Below, piece after piece: positions 8,555 to 17,539 of a DNA stretch of 64,000 nucleotides; position 1 is the stretch's first letter; every line of letters starts with the position of its first letter. The notes under the pieces were generated by a model. That model did no database searches and was not told the DNA's origin. It worked only from the letters and a program-made list of their open reading frames with translations. A program made the translations under genes and the position numbers. The stretch lies in NCBI RefSeq assembly GCF_002954245.1, contig NZ_PPTG01000009.1:124001-188000 (forward strand). The letters run 5' to 3'. Origin of the DNA: Cryobacterium aureum (GTDB taxonomy: Bacteria > Actinomycetota > Actinomycetes > Actinomycetales > Microbacteriaceae).

Positions 8555-8587
8555 GCCTCGGCACGACCTGTTGGCTAGAGTAAAGAG

Positions 8588-8965
8588 ATGGAGCTTACGT
8601 CTGCCCGCGTCGACAGTTGGAGCTGGGGCGTGCGCCTGTTCAAGACCCGTTCGATGGCCACCACGGCCTGCCGAGCCGGGCATGTTCGGGTGAACGGCGA
8701 CAAGGCCAAGGCCGCGCAAGCACTGCACATCGGTGATGAGGTGCGCGTGCGGAGCGACGGTTTCGACCGGGTACTGATCGTGTCGCGCCTCGTAGTCAAA
8801 CGGGTCGGAGCGGTGATCGCTGCGGAGTGCTACGTCGACCAGACTCCCCCGCCGCCGCCACGCGAAGAGGTCGCCCTCCTGCCGATGCGCGACCGCGGCG
8901 CCGGGCGCCCGACCAAGCGCGAGCGCCGAGAGATCGACGAACTGCGCGGCCACGTCAACGAATGA
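8588..8965 (+). CDS. S4-domain RNA-binding protein (Hsp15/RqcP-like)
   Basis: A 125-residue basic protein whose residues 1-70 form an S4 fold (RVDSWSWGVRLFKTRSMA, then GHVRVNG), as in heat-shock protein 15 and RqcP, which bind stalled 50S subunits. The C-terminal part is rich in Pro and Arg. It lies between the carotenoid operon and the flagellar island and belongs clearly to neither; the 33-nt gap after crtEb leaves read-through possible. The ribosome-rescue role is family knowledge, not shown here. Confidence 0.82.
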   Translation: MELTSARVDSWSWGVRLFKTRSMATTACRAGHVRVNGDKAKAAQALHIGDEVRVRSDGFDRVLIVSRLVVKRVGAVIAAECYVDQTPPPPPREEVALLPMRDRGAGRPTKRERREIDELRGHVNE

Positions 8966-8997
8966 AAGTTGCCGCGGCTGCGATGGCTGGTGCGGTT

Positions 8998-9303
8998 TTA
9001 AAGCTCCACAGGCGGGGTCGGCAACGGTGGTGTCGTCGCCTGGGCCTGGCTCAACTGGGCCGATTGCAGCGCGGCGAGAACCCCGAGTGAACGCTTGATG
9101 CGATCTTCGGCGGCGGTGTCGATGTGGCTCGCCGCAAGGTTCGCCTCACTGACCGCGCGCACGACCTCATCGCGCTGAATCTTCACGCCCCGCGGCGCGT
9201 CGATCCCGATGCGCACACTGTCGCCGCGGGCATCGAGCACGGTGATGACGATATCGTCACCGATGAGGATCTTTTCCCCCGGTTTGCGTGTCAGAACGAG
9301 CAT
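8998..9303 (-). CDS. csrA: Carbon storage regulator CsrA with C-terminal extension
   Basis: A small mRNA-binding protein that blocks translation by binding GGA loops near ribosome binding sites. The CsrA fold is complete: MLVLTRKPGEKILIGDDI at the start and the GIDAPRGVKIQRDEV region with the RNA-contacting Arg. It is 101 residues, longer than the usual 60-75; the extra 30-35 residues are Ala/Gln/Pro-rich. It is the last gene of the minus-strand flagellar series, 9 nt after the flhF-like gene. In Bacillus subtilis CsrA represses flagellin translation and is held by FliW; a fliW gene is at 39579 and GGA hairpins precede fliC and flgB, so the same role is likely here. Confidence 0.93.
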   Translation of the reverse strand: MLVLTRKPGEKILIGDDIVITVLDARGDSVRIGIDAPRGVKIQRDEVVRAVSEANLAASHIDTAAEDRIKRSLGVLAALQSAQLSQAQATTPPLPTPPVEL

Positions 9304-9312
9304 CGTTCCAGC

Positions 9313-10320
9313 CTACCGTTCGCGCTCGCCCGCTCGGGAATGCGGCGGCGCAGCCCGGCGGCCGGTCGGCGCCGCAGCGACCCGCCCGTCCATCCACTCC
9401 ACCGGCAGTCCCAGGTCGTCGACCGTGGCCGGCGACGTCGTGAATTGGCGGCCGAGCGCAGCCACAGCGTGCACCTGCACCGCGGTGACGACCATATTGA
9501 CCCAGCGGATGGTGTCCTCGGGTTTTCGACTCGCGTCGACGACCACCCAGACCTGATCGGCACCGATTGCGGTGAGCGTTGCCGCGCGCGCGAGTGCGTC
9601 GGACGCGGGTTCGAGACCGTACGCGATGAAGGTGCTGTGGCCGATATCCACACCGTGGGCTCTGGCCAGCATGGCGCCCCGCCGGTCGTCGACCCGCGAG
9701 ATGCGGTCCTGCAGCAGCGTGCCAGCGATGCGCAGCTCCCCCGCGCCGGCCACGCGCAGCATGAGGCGCGCGATCGTGAGCGGGTCATCTTCGAGCCCGA
9801 CGATCAGGACCAGGTCTCCCGGCCGGGTGAGCGGGGCCGGCACCGGGGGGCGGGCCAGAGTCGGGAGGGCGGGCGTTGGCGCTGGCGCCGCAACGGGGGC
9901 CTGCGCCGAAGCTGCCGCTTCCGCGATCGGCTCGGGTGCGGCATCCGGAACGACACTGCGGCCGGTCGCGAAGGTGAGTTCGTCCATGAGCTTGGCGAAC
10001 CCGTCGGACGTCGTCGACAGCTGCGGTGAGGGCTGGGCCGGGTGCAGTTGGGATTCAGCCTCGTCGGCGTCGTCGAGCAGTGCCGCTATGCCCAGCCGGG
10101 CCGAGATATCAAGGCCGGCGTGCGCCGACTTCTTACGCTTGGCCGGTTCCAGCACCTCGACGGTGATCTCGTAGTGCTGGCGCGCGAAGAATCCGCGGAT
10201 TCCCCCGACGGTGACACGTTCGGCGGCGATGATGGTGGCGTTGGCACCGTGCTCGGCCACGACACGCTCCTGCAACTCCCGCAGGGTCGGACCCTCAAGC
10301 AGAAATCGTTTCGGCTCCAC
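9313..10320 (-). CDS. flhF: FlhF-like SRP-type protein lacking the P-loop
   Basis: Occupies the usual flhF place after flhA. Residues 1-60 match the FlhF N-terminus (MEPKRFLLEGPTLREL...), a long Ala/Pro linker follows, and residues 167-310 keep the outline of the GTPase fold. The Walker A site, normally GxxGxGKTTT, reads VGLEDDPLTIARL at 175-187, with no Lys or Ser/Thr for nucleotide phosphate. It is therefore probably unable to bind GTP as FlhF does. The GTG at 10320 (335 residues) gives the best fit to family N-termini; a TTG at 10341 would add seven residues. Either start overlaps the end of flhA. Confidence 0.72.
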   Translation of the reverse strand: MEPKRFLLEGPTLRELQERVVAEHGANATIIAAERVTVGGIRGFFARQHYEITVEVLEPAKRKKSAHAGLDISARLGIAALLDDADEAESQLHPAQPSPQLSTTSDGFAKLMDELTFATGRSVVPDAAPEPIAEAAASAQAPVAAPAPTPALPTLARPPVPAPLTRPGDLVLIVGLEDDPLTIARLMLRVAGAGELRIAGTLLQDRISRVDDRRGAMLARAHGVDIGHSTFIAYGLEPASDALARAATLTAIGADQVWVVVDASRKPEDTIRWVNMVVTAVQVHAVAALGRQFTTSPATVDDLGLPVEWMDGRVAAAPTGRRAAPPHSRAGERER

Positions 10321-12346
10321 GGACCACACCCACTGTCTCAATGGTCACATTCGCCGATGTTACTTCTTGGTACGACAATACCGGCAGGCCGCCGGTCTGC
10401 GTGGAGATGAGGCGGCGGATGGCCGGGCGGAGCGCCGGAGCGCACACCAGCACCGCGGTCTGCCCGCTCGCCTCCACCTTGGCCACCGAGCTGCGCACCG
10501 AGGCGAGCACCGTCTCCAGGCGCGCCGGTTCCATCAGAATCTGCGTGCCCTGATCGGAGGGTCGCAGCCCCTCGAGCATGGATTGTTCGAGCGTTGGGTC
10601 AATCATGATCACGCGCAGCAGTGTGCCGTCGAGATATTGTGCGGTCAGTGCGGGCCCGAGCGCCTGGCGTGAGGCCTCGACCAGCCCCTCAGCATCGTTC
10701 GACGCTTTGGCGCGCAGCGAAAGCGCCTCGTAGATGCGCGGCAGGTCGTTGATCGGAATCTGCTCGACCAGCAGCCCCTGCAACACCCGCTGTACCTCGG
10801 CGAGGGAGAGCAGACCGGGAATGAGATCGTCGACGGCCGACGGATTGACCTGCTTGACGCCATCCGTGAGTACCCGCACGTCTTCCCGGGTGAGCAGCCG
10901 GGCCGCGTTCGTGGTGATGATCGAGGAGAGGTGGGTGACCACGACCGAGACCCGGTCGATGACAGTGGCTCCGGTCATCTCAGCGCTGTGCCGCATTTCG
11001 CTCGGCACCCATTTGCCGGCCAGGCCAAACACCGGCTCGATCGTGACCTGCCCCGGCAGGGTGTCGAGGGCGTCGCCGAGGGCGAGCACTTTGCCGGCCG
11101 GAGCCAGGCCGCGCCCATATTCGACCCCGGCGATGCGAATGACGTAGGTCGATGACGGCAGATCGACGCTGTCCCGGGTGCGCACCGGAGGCACGACCAC
11201 GCCGAGATCCATGGCGATTTTGCGACGGAGGCCACGTACCCGGGCGAGCAGGTCATCGGAAGCACCGGAGACGAGGTCGACCAGATCGGGCGAGAGCATG
11301 ATCTCCAGCGCGTGCACGCGCATCTGCTCGATCAGATCCTCGGTCGTGTCGGTCTTGGGAGCGCTTTTCTCTGATGCTGTGGTGGCCTCGATGCTCGCTT
11401 GTTTCGAGGCCTCGCCTGCCTTGATGCGTTGGGCGATCAGCATGAGCGCCATCCCCACGATGAGGAACGGCAGCACCGGCATCCCCGGAATCAGCGCCAT
11501 CAGCACCGCGGCCGCGCCAGCGATGGTCAAGGCGTTCCGCGACTGCGTGAGCTGAGCGGATGCCGTCGACCCGATGTCGGTCTCCGCGTTCGAGCGGGTG
11601 ACGATCATGCCGGTGGAGACCGCCATGAGCAGCGCCGGAATCTGGGTGACGAGGCCGTCACCGATGGTCAGCAGGGCGTAGGTGTTGACCGCCTCGCCAA
11701 TCTCGAGGCCGCGCTGCAGCATGCCGATCGCGATGCCGCCGATGATGTTGATGATGATGATGATCAGGCCGGCGATCGCGTCACCCTTGACGAACTTCGA
11801 TGCGCCGTCCATGGCGCCGTAGAAGTCGGCTTCAGCCGATACCTCGGCGCGGCGATCCTTCGCCTCGGCGTCGGTGATCAGGCCGGCGTTGAGGTCGGCG
11901 TCGATGGCCATCTGCTTGCCGGGCATGGCGTCGAGGGTGAATCGGGCGCCGACCTCGGCCACGCGCTCGGCACCCTTGGTGACGACGACGAACTGAATGA
12001 CGACAAGGATCAGAAAGATGACCGCGCCGATGATGATCGAGCCGCCGACGGCGACGTGCCCGAAAGCCTCGATCACCTGTCCGGCATAGCCTTCGCCCAA
12101 AACCAGACGCGTGGATGCGACGTTGAGACCGAGTCGAAACAGGGTCGCTACCAGCAGCAGCGACGGAAACACCGAGAAGTCGAGCGGCTTCTTCACGAAC
12201 ATGGTGGTGAGCAGGGTGACCAGGCCCAGCATGATGTTCAGGATGATCAGAATATCGAGGAGGCCGGCCGGAATCGGCACGACCAGCAGCAGAATGATGC
12301 CGACCACGCCGACCGGAACGGCGAGTTTGATGAGATTGCGATTCAC
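10295..12346 (-). CDS. flhA: Flagellar export gate protein FlhA
   Basis: The large membrane component of the flagellar type III export apparatus, 683 residues from a GTG that overlaps the flhB stop (GTGA). The N-terminal half has seven to eight membrane helices with the conserved LNI, DFSVFPSLLL and ADIDAGLI-like (DADLNAGLI) stretches. The C-terminal cytoplasmic half binds chaperone-substrate complexes. The frame stays open upstream to 12529, but that part is within flhB and reads as noise. Confidence 0.95.
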   Translation of the reverse strand: MNRNLIKLAVPVGVVGIILLLVVPIPAGLLDILIILNIMLGLVTLLTTMFVKKPLDFSVFPSLLLVATLFRLGLNVASTRLVLGEGYAGQVIEAFGHVAVGGSIIIGAVIFLILVVIQFVVVTKGAERVAEVGARFTLDAMPGKQMAIDADLNAGLITDAEAKDRRAEVSAEADFYGAMDGASKFVKGDAIAGLIIIIINIIGGIAIGMLQRGLEIGEAVNTYALLTIGDGLVTQIPALLMAVSTGMIVTRSNAETDIGSTASAQLTQSRNALTIAGAAAVLMALIPGMPVLPFLIVGMALMLIAQRIKAGEASKQASIEATTASEKSAPKTDTTEDLIEQMRVHALEIMLSPDLVDLVSGASDDLLARVRGLRRKIAMDLGVVVPPVRTRDSVDLPSSTYVIRIAGVEYGRGLAPAGKVLALGDALDTLPGQVTIEPVFGLAGKWVPSEMRHSAEMTGATVIDRVSVVVTHLSSIITTNAARLLTREDVRVLTDGVKQVNPSAVDDLIPGLLSLAEVQRVLQGLLVEQIPINDLPRIYEALSLRAKASNDAEGLVEASRQALGPALTAQYLDGTLLRVIMIDPTLEQSMLEGLRPSDQGTQILMEPARLETVLASVRSSVAKVEASGQTAVLVCAPALRPAIRRLISTQTGGLPVLSYQEVTSANVTIETVGVVRGAETISA

Positions 12347-13488
12347 GAACGGCCTCCGGTGGTCTGCGGTGTTGATGAGGATGAGGGAGCGGCGGACGGT
12401 GCAGCGGTCAGTGCGCTCATGGTGTGGGTTCCCGCCGTGCTCCCCCGCTTCTTCAGCGCCATGACGAACGCGAGCACCCGGGCCACGGCGTTGTAGAGTT
12501 CCGTGGGTATCTCGTCGCCGATCTCGCACGCGGCGTGCAGCGCCCGCGCGAGCGGCACGTCCTGCACGATGGGAACGTGGTCGGTGTCGGCCTGCGCGCG
12601 AATACGCGCGGCCACGTGCCCGACCCCCTTGGCGACCACGCGCGGCGCGGATTTGCCCGGCTCGTAGATGAGAGCGACGGCCACGTGCGTGGGGTTGACC
12701 AGCACGACGTTGGCATCGGAAACCGAGGCGATCATTCGGTTGCGGCTCATCATCAGCTGGCGGGAGCGGCGCTGCGATTTGATCAGCGGGTCGCCCTCTG
12801 AAGCCTTGTTCTCGTCCGTGACCTCTTTCTTCGTCATCATGGTCTTCTTGCGGTTACGTTTCATGATGACGAAAATGTCGGCGGCAGCGAGCACGAGGCC
12901 AGCCGCGACCGCGGCCTGAAGCAGCCCGGCCGTTCCGCCGCCGGCCGCGGCGAGCAGTTCAGAGACCGGCAGCCCCCCCGCGGTCAGCAGCACCGGCATC
13001 AGTCCCTGAATCACCGAGTACAGCACGAACCCGACGGCGGCCGTCTTGGCCAGCACCTTCACGCCTTCCCAGAGTGCCTGGGTGCCAAACACGCGTTTCA
13101 TGCCGGTGACCAGGTTGAACTGCTCGAACTTTCCGGCGAATTTCTTGACGTGGATGCCGCCCTGCAGCGCCGCTCCGCCCAACACGACCACGAGCACCAC
13201 GACAAAAAACGGCGTGAGAATGTCGGTCAGCGAGGCCAGACCGTTGCCGAGGGCTTCGACCGCGACGCTCGGATCCGGATTCCGGGCGAGCGTGCCGATG
13301 AGATACATCTGGTCGGTGCCCGCATCGCCACCAGCCGCGATGGTGGCCGGCAGCATGAGTCCGGCCGCGCCCACGCCGAGCCAGGCGGTGACATCCTGCG
13401 ACTTGGAGAGTTCGCCCTTTTCGCGCACCCGCTTCATACGTTTTTGGGTGGCTTGTTCGGTCTTTTCGCCGGAATCGGTCTCGGACAA
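12343..13488 (-). CDS. flhB: Flagellar export switch protein FlhB
   Basis: A 381-residue export apparatus protein that switches substrate from hook to filament type. The start (DSGEKTEQATQKR) and the self-cleavage motif N265-P266-T267-H268 are typical. Four hydrophobic segments precede the cytoplasmic domain. The start codon is TTG, directly adjoining the fliR stop codon. The C-terminal 30 residues are Ala/Ser-rich. Confidence 0.95.
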   Translation of the reverse strand: MSETDSGEKTEQATQKRMKRVREKGELSKSQDVTAWLGVGAAGLMLPATIAAGGDAGTDQMYLIGTLARNPDPSVAVEALGNGLASLTDILTPFFVVVLVVVLGGAALQGGIHVKKFAGKFEQFNLVTGMKRVFGTQALWEGVKVLAKTAAVGFVLYSVIQGLMPVLLTAGGLPVSELLAAAGGGTAGLLQAAVAAGLVLAAADIFVIMKRNRKKTMMTKKEVTDENKASEGDPLIKSQRRSRQLMMSRNRMIASVSDANVVLVNPTHVAVALIYEPGKSAPRVVAKGVGHVAARIRAQADTDHVPIVQDVPLARALHAACEIGDEIPTELYNAVARVLAFVMALKKRGSTAGTHTMSALTAAPSAAPSSSSTPQTTGGRS

Positions 13489-14247
13489 CTACTTCACCCC
13501 CATGAGCGTATCGAGGGCCTGGCCGGTAAGCGACGACACAATGCGCGGTAGGGCAACAAAAACCGTTGCGGCAAGGCTGAGCGTGATGAGAATCTTCAAC
13601 GGAAAGCCAAGCGCGAACGCGTTGAGCGCGGGGGCGACCCGCGTGAGCAGGCCGAGGCCGGCATCCGCTAAGAACAGCACCACGAGTAGGGGGCCGGCGA
13701 TCTGCACGGCGGCGAGGAACATTTGGGTGGTTCCGGCGATCATGGCCTGCGCTGGCGCGGCCAGGTCGATGCCGGAGCCAAGCGGAATGGCGGTGTAGCT
13801 GCGAAACAGGCCTCCGAGCACGAGTTGGTAGGCGCCCGAGGCGAACATCAACGTCAGTGCGGTCATGTGGAACAGACGAGTGAACTGCGCTCCGTTGATC
13901 ATCGACTGCGGGTCGAAGCCCTGCGCCATCTGGAACCCGCTGAACATGTCGATGAGACCACCGGCGGACTGCACGGCGGCGAAGACCAGAAAGACCAGAA
14001 AGCCAAGGGTGGCACCGACCAGAATCTCCAGAATCAGGGCGCCCACGAACCCGGCGGTGTCCTGCGAGACGTAGTTGGCGGTGACCCGCGGTGAGACGGC
14101 CAATGCCAGCCCGATGGCGAGCATGGCTTTGATGCGCGCCGGGAAAGCGCGGTAGGAGAACGGCGGTGCGATGACCAGGAAAGCCACCATGCGCACCCCG
14201 GCCAGCATGACCGCTTCGATCCAGGCGAAATTGAGGTTGAACTCCAC
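13489..14247 (-). CDS. fliR: Flagellar export protein FliR
   Basis: A hydrophobic gate-complex protein of 252 residues from the GTG at 14247, which has GGAGG at 5 nt; the longer open frame to 14304 would lie inside fliQ. FliR features include the RVVAFLVIAPPFS-like N-terminal helix region and LALAVSPRV. It starts 1 nt after the fliQ stop codon. Confidence 0.93.
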   Translation of the reverse strand: MEFNLNFAWIEAVMLAGVRMVAFLVIAPPFSYRAFPARIKAMLAIGLALAVSPRVTANYVSQDTAGFVGALILEILVGATLGFLVFLVFAAVQSAGGLIDMFSGFQMAQGFDPQSMINGAQFTRLFHMTALTLMFASGAYQLVLGGLFRSYTAIPLGSGIDLAAPAQAMIAGTTQMFLAAVQIAGPLLVVLFLADAGLGLLTRVAPALNAFALGFPLKILITLSLAATVFVALPRIVSSLTGQALDTLMGVK

Positions 14248-14248
14248 G

Positions 14249-14524
14249 TCAGCCTCCGCCGAGCAGCGCGGGGATCTTCTCGAACATCTGATTGGTGAAC
14301 GCAACCGATTCGGCGATCATCCAGTGGCCGCAGATGAGCAGGGCCAGGGCGACGGCCACCGCTTTGGGCACGAACGACAGTGTGACTTCCTGAATTTGGG
14401 TGATCGACTGCATCAGCGAGATGGCAAACCCCACGACGAGGGCGGTGATGAGGACAGGGGCCGACAGTTTGGCGGCGAGAATGAGCGCCTGCAGGCCGAT
14501 GTCGAGCACCGCATTGGTGTTCAT
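14249..14524 (-). CDS. fliQ: Flagellar export protein FliQ
   Basis: A 91-residue protein of two membrane hairpin helices, with the family stretch LISLMQSITQIQE-like (ISLMQSITQIQEVTLSFVPK) in the middle. It is part of the FliP5-FliQ4-FliR1 export gate. It overlaps fliP by 4 nt (ATGA). Confidence 0.94.
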   Translation of the reverse strand: MNTNAVLDIGLQALILAAKLSAPVLITALVVGFAISLMQSITQIQEVTLSFVPKAVAVALALLICGHWMIAESVAFTNQMFEKIPALLGGG

Positions 14525-15399
14525 GTGTTCAGCTGATAACTGCCGATGAGGCTCGTGATGATGAGCCCCCAGCCGTCGACGAGCACGAACAGCAGAATCT
14601 TGAACGGAAGCGAGATCATGACGGGCGGCAGCATCATCATGCCCATGGACATCAGCGCCGCGGAGACCACGATGTCGATGACCAGGAACGGGATGAAGAT
14701 GACGAAGCCGATGATGAAGGCGGCGCGCAGCTCAGAGATCATGAAGGCCGGGATGAGTGTGAGCAGGGTCACATCAGCGGGATTGTCCGGGTTGGGCTGG
14801 TCGGCGGCCCGAGTCATCAGGGCCAGGTCTTCGCCTCGTGTGTTGGCGAGCATAAATTGCCGCAATGGTTCCGAACCCAGATTGAGCGCGTCGGTGAAGT
14901 TCAGCGAACCGTCGAGGTAGGGCTGCAGGGCCACGTTGTTGATGTCGGTCAACACCGGAGCCATGATGAACAGCGACAGGAACAGTGCGAGGCCGGCGAG
15001 CACCTGGTTCGGCGGGATCGAGGGCAGGGCGAGGGCGTTGCGCGTCATGGCCAGCACGACGAAGATCTTGGTGAAGCTCGTCATCATGAGCAGCAGCGCC
15101 GGGGCGACCGACAGCAGGGTGATGCCCAACAGGGTCACGATCGCCGACGAGGGCGCACCGTCTGGACCGTTGATGTCCACACTCAGCCCGCCGCCACCGG
15201 GGTCGGACGGGTCGGTGGGGTCGGTCGGCAGGGTCGGGTCGATGGGGCTGTCCGGCATGGCCGGGTCAACGGGCAGGGCGTGCGCTACGCTCACGCTCAG
15301 CCAGACGAGGGCCGCAGTGATGACGAGACCTAAGAGAATCAGTAGGCCGAGACGGGTAGAGGCCTGACGGTGTACCAGCCGGTCGGCCGCGGTGTTCAC
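14521..15399 (-). CDS. fliP: Flagellar export protein FliP
   Basis: A 292-residue gate protein. A first hydrophobic segment at about 17-40 is followed by an unusual acidic Pro/Asp/Thr-rich stretch of about 30 residues, then the conserved core (SFTKIFVVLAMTRNALALPSIPPNQVLAGLAL and DIVVSAALMSMGMMMLPP regions). The core is diagnostic. The GTG start overlaps the fliO stop by 4 nt. Confidence 0.95.
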   Translation of the reverse strand: MNTAADRLVHRQASTRLGLLILLGLVITAALVWLSVSVAHALPVDPAMPDSPIDPTLPTDPTDPSDPGGGGLSVDINGPDGAPSSAIVTLLGITLLSVAPALLLMMTSFTKIFVVLAMTRNALALPSIPPNQVLAGLALFLSLFIMAPVLTDINNVALQPYLDGSLNFTDALNLGSEPLRQFMLANTRGEDLALMTRAADQPNPDNPADVTLLTLIPAFMISELRAAFIIGFVIFIPFLVIDIVVSAALMSMGMMMLPPVMISLPFKILLFVLVDGWGLIITSLIGSYQLNT

Positions 15400-15851
15400 C
15401 GTCCCTGCCGAAGCAGTGCCGCGGTCTGGCGCCAGGTAGACGGCGACAGGATCGACCCGGCCAGCGGCGCGGCCCGGGCCGGCGTCGGTGCCGGTGCGGC
15501 GTCATCCGCTTCGGCCGCAGCCAGCGAACGGGCAAAGGCGGCGCTCGCGTCGGCGCTGCCGAGCGCTGCAACGGCGGCGTCGAGGGTCGACGCGGAGACG
15601 GCCGCGAGGGATTTTTCGTGCAGCACCGTCACGGCCTGCTCGGTCACGCCGAGAACGAGGCGGGTTCCATCCACCTCAACGACGACAACGGATGCCTTCT
15701 GCCCGATGGGCTGCCGACCCACAACGGTCACCGGGTTGGCGACGCCCAATGCACGTGCCCCGCGTGACAGGCGTCGCTGCAGGTACCAGAGCAGTGCGAG
15801 AACGACGCCCAGGGACAGAACGACGCGCACCGCAACAATCAGGGTGTCCAC
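15396..15851 (-). CDS. fliO: Flagellar biosynthetic protein FliO
   Basis: A 151-residue single-pass protein: one membrane helix at about 5-25, then a short cytoplasmic beta domain with VVGRQPIGQKASVVVVEVDGTRLVLGVT, typical of the FliO/FliZ family. FliO helps FliP assemble. The C-terminal 50 residues are Ala-rich. Position between fliN and fliP is the standard one. Confidence 0.88.
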   Translation of the reverse strand: MDTLIVAVRVVLSLGVVLALLWYLQRRLSRGARALGVANPVTVVGRQPIGQKASVVVVEVDGTRLVLGVTEQAVTVLHEKSLAAVSASTLDAAVAALGSADASAAFARSLAAAEADDAAPAPTPARAAPLAGSILSPSTWRQTAALLRQGR

Positions 15852-16559
15852 TTACGACAGGCCATCCGCGACATCGAGAATCTGGGTGATCCGAACGGCG
15901 TAGTCCTGGTCGACGACGACGATTTCACCGTGCGCGATCAGGCGGCCGTTCAGCAGAATATCGGCCGGCGCTCCGGCTGAGCGATCCAGTTCGATGACGG
16001 CGCCGGGCTTCAGTGACAATACGTCGCGCACGGACATGCGGGTGCGTCCGATCTCGACCGTCAGGGACATTTCGACGTTGCTGATGCGCCCCAGGTTGCC
16101 CATGACGGCGCGGCTGGAGGCTGTGCCGGATCCACCGACAACGCCGTTCTGACGCACTCGAATGGCGAACCAGCCGGTCACAACACCGCCAGCGCTCAGC
16201 TCGAAGACGTCGGTGTCTTCAGCGGCGAACAGCGCAGAGGCGTCTTCGACCCTTGAGTCGCCGAGCACGCCAATTCCGAGCACGCCGGAGGCGCTCTCCA
16301 GGGCCGGACGCAGAACATCCTGGCTGGAGACGAGCTGCGAGTTGGCCCCGGCTGCGGCGTCGAGTGAGGCCGAGTCGCTCAGTACCACGGCCAGGTCAGC
16401 GGAAGTGGTACCCACAAACGACGCCACCACGGCCGCATGAATGCGGGCCGTGAGTTCTGCACTCCCGGAGTGTGGCACCGCCTGCAGCGGCACCGACGTC
16501 GGCAACACGCGGATGAGAGCGTCAACGGCGACCTCGGGAATGGATCGGGTAGAAATCAT
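15852..16559 (-). CDS. fliN: Flagellar motor switch protein FliN (with FliY-like N-terminal region)
   Basis: A 235-residue C-ring protein. Residues 150-233 form the SpoA domain seen in FliN (EMSLTVEIGRTRMSVRDVLSLKPG, then NGRLIAHGEIVVVD). The preceding 145 residues are a separate domain resembling the CheC/FliY-type region in size and composition, but clear phosphatase motifs are not evident. It overlaps the end of fliM by 4 nt. FliY-like switch proteins are common in Gram-positive bacteria, so fliY would be an acceptable name. Confidence 0.88.
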   Translation of the reverse strand: MISTRSIPEVAVDALIRVLPTSVPLQAVPHSGSAELTARIHAAVVASFVGTTSADLAVVLSDSASLDAAAGANSQLVSSQDVLRPALESASGVLGIGVLGDSRVEDASALFAAEDTDVFELSAGGVVTGWFAIRVRQNGVVGGSGTASSRAVMGNLGRISNVEMSLTVEIGRTRMSVRDVLSLKPGAVIELDRSAGAPADILLNGRLIAHGEIVVVDQDYAVRITQILDVADGLS

Positions 16560-17527
16560 TGAGCTGTCTCCTCGGTATCAATGACGATGCAGGCCAGCCG
16601 GGAACCGTTTGCCCCCACGGCCGCGCGGGCCAGCGGCTGGCAGTCAACGGTCAAATTGAGCGGACGATGCTGGGGATGCGGAATGTGCAGAACATCTCCA
16701 ACGGCCAGCGTCAGAATGCGACTGGGCAGTACGTGGGCCGTCTCCAGCCGGAGTGACACGTCGACCGGTACGGCCGCGATCTGGGCCTGCAAAAATTCGG
16801 CGGCATTCGACGTGGTGCTCGTCGGGTTCGCTTCTCCGAGTTGGGGCATCAGCGCCGCAGCAGGAATGGCCACCGTTGCCGTCGCGGTGACCTTCTCCAC
16901 CCGAATGGCGAAGGTCGCGACCACCATCAGGTCGCCGGTTGCGGCCGCCTGGGCAAACTGCGAGTTGTACTGGATCGCCTCGACCCCCATCTCGTCGACG
17001 AGCAGCGGTCCGAAGGAATAGCGCAGGTCTTCGAGGCTCTCCGAAATCAACTTGCGAATCAGGGCCAGCTCGATCTGGGTGAAATTGCGTTCGGCTGTCA
17101 CGGGAAGGCTGCTGTTGCCGCCGAGCATATGGTTCACCCAGGTGAGTGCCGACGTGGTCGGAAACTGGATGACCGCCCGGGCTTCGAGACCGGCGACCGT
17201 GCACAGCACCATGGCCGTTTTCGGCGGCAAAGAGCCCGCATACTCGTCGTAGGTGGCCATGAGAACCTGCTCGCAGGTGACCATGCAGAGCACGCGCACG
17301 CGTGCCGTCAGCTGGGTGCCCCACTGCCGGGCGAACGTCTCGAAGGCCAGTTCCAGGACACGGGCGTGTTCCCGGGCCAGGGTGGTGGGGCGCCGAAAGT
17401 CGTACAGCTCAACGCTCTTCGCCGCTTTCGCGGGCACACTGCCGTCGACTCGATCCTGGACTGTCACGTTGGGACTATCGGCTGAGTCAGCCCAAAGGTA
17501 AGAAGGCTCAGCTAACGGATGCGCCAC
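16556..17527 (-). CDS. fliM: Flagellar motor switch protein FliM
   Basis: A 323-residue switch protein with the conserved middle domain (EHARVLELAFETFARQWGTQL near 54-75) and a C-terminal SpoA domain. Middle-domain GGNSS and TQIELALIRKL match the family. The N-terminal CheY-binding EIDALL-type motif is not obvious. The GTG at 17527 gives the longest product; a GTG at 17467 is possible, since neither has a strong Shine-Dalgarno sequence. The gap to motB is 12 nt. Confidence 0.9.
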   Translation of the reverse strand: MAHPLAEPSYLWADSADSPNVTVQDRVDGSVPAKAAKSVELYDFRRPTTLAREHARVLELAFETFARQWGTQLTARVRVLCMVTCEQVLMATYDEYAGSLPPKTAMVLCTVAGLEARAVIQFPTTSALTWVNHMLGGNSSLPVTAERNFTQIELALIRKLISESLEDLRYSFGPLLVDEMGVEAIQYNSQFAQAAATGDLMVVATFAIRVEKVTATATVAIPAAALMPQLGEANPTSTTSNAAEFLQAQIAAVPVDVSLRLETAHVLPSRILTLAVGDVLHIPHPQHRPLNLTVDCQPLARAAVGANGSRLACIVIDTEETAQ

Positions 17528-17539
17528 GCCTGTTCCGGG

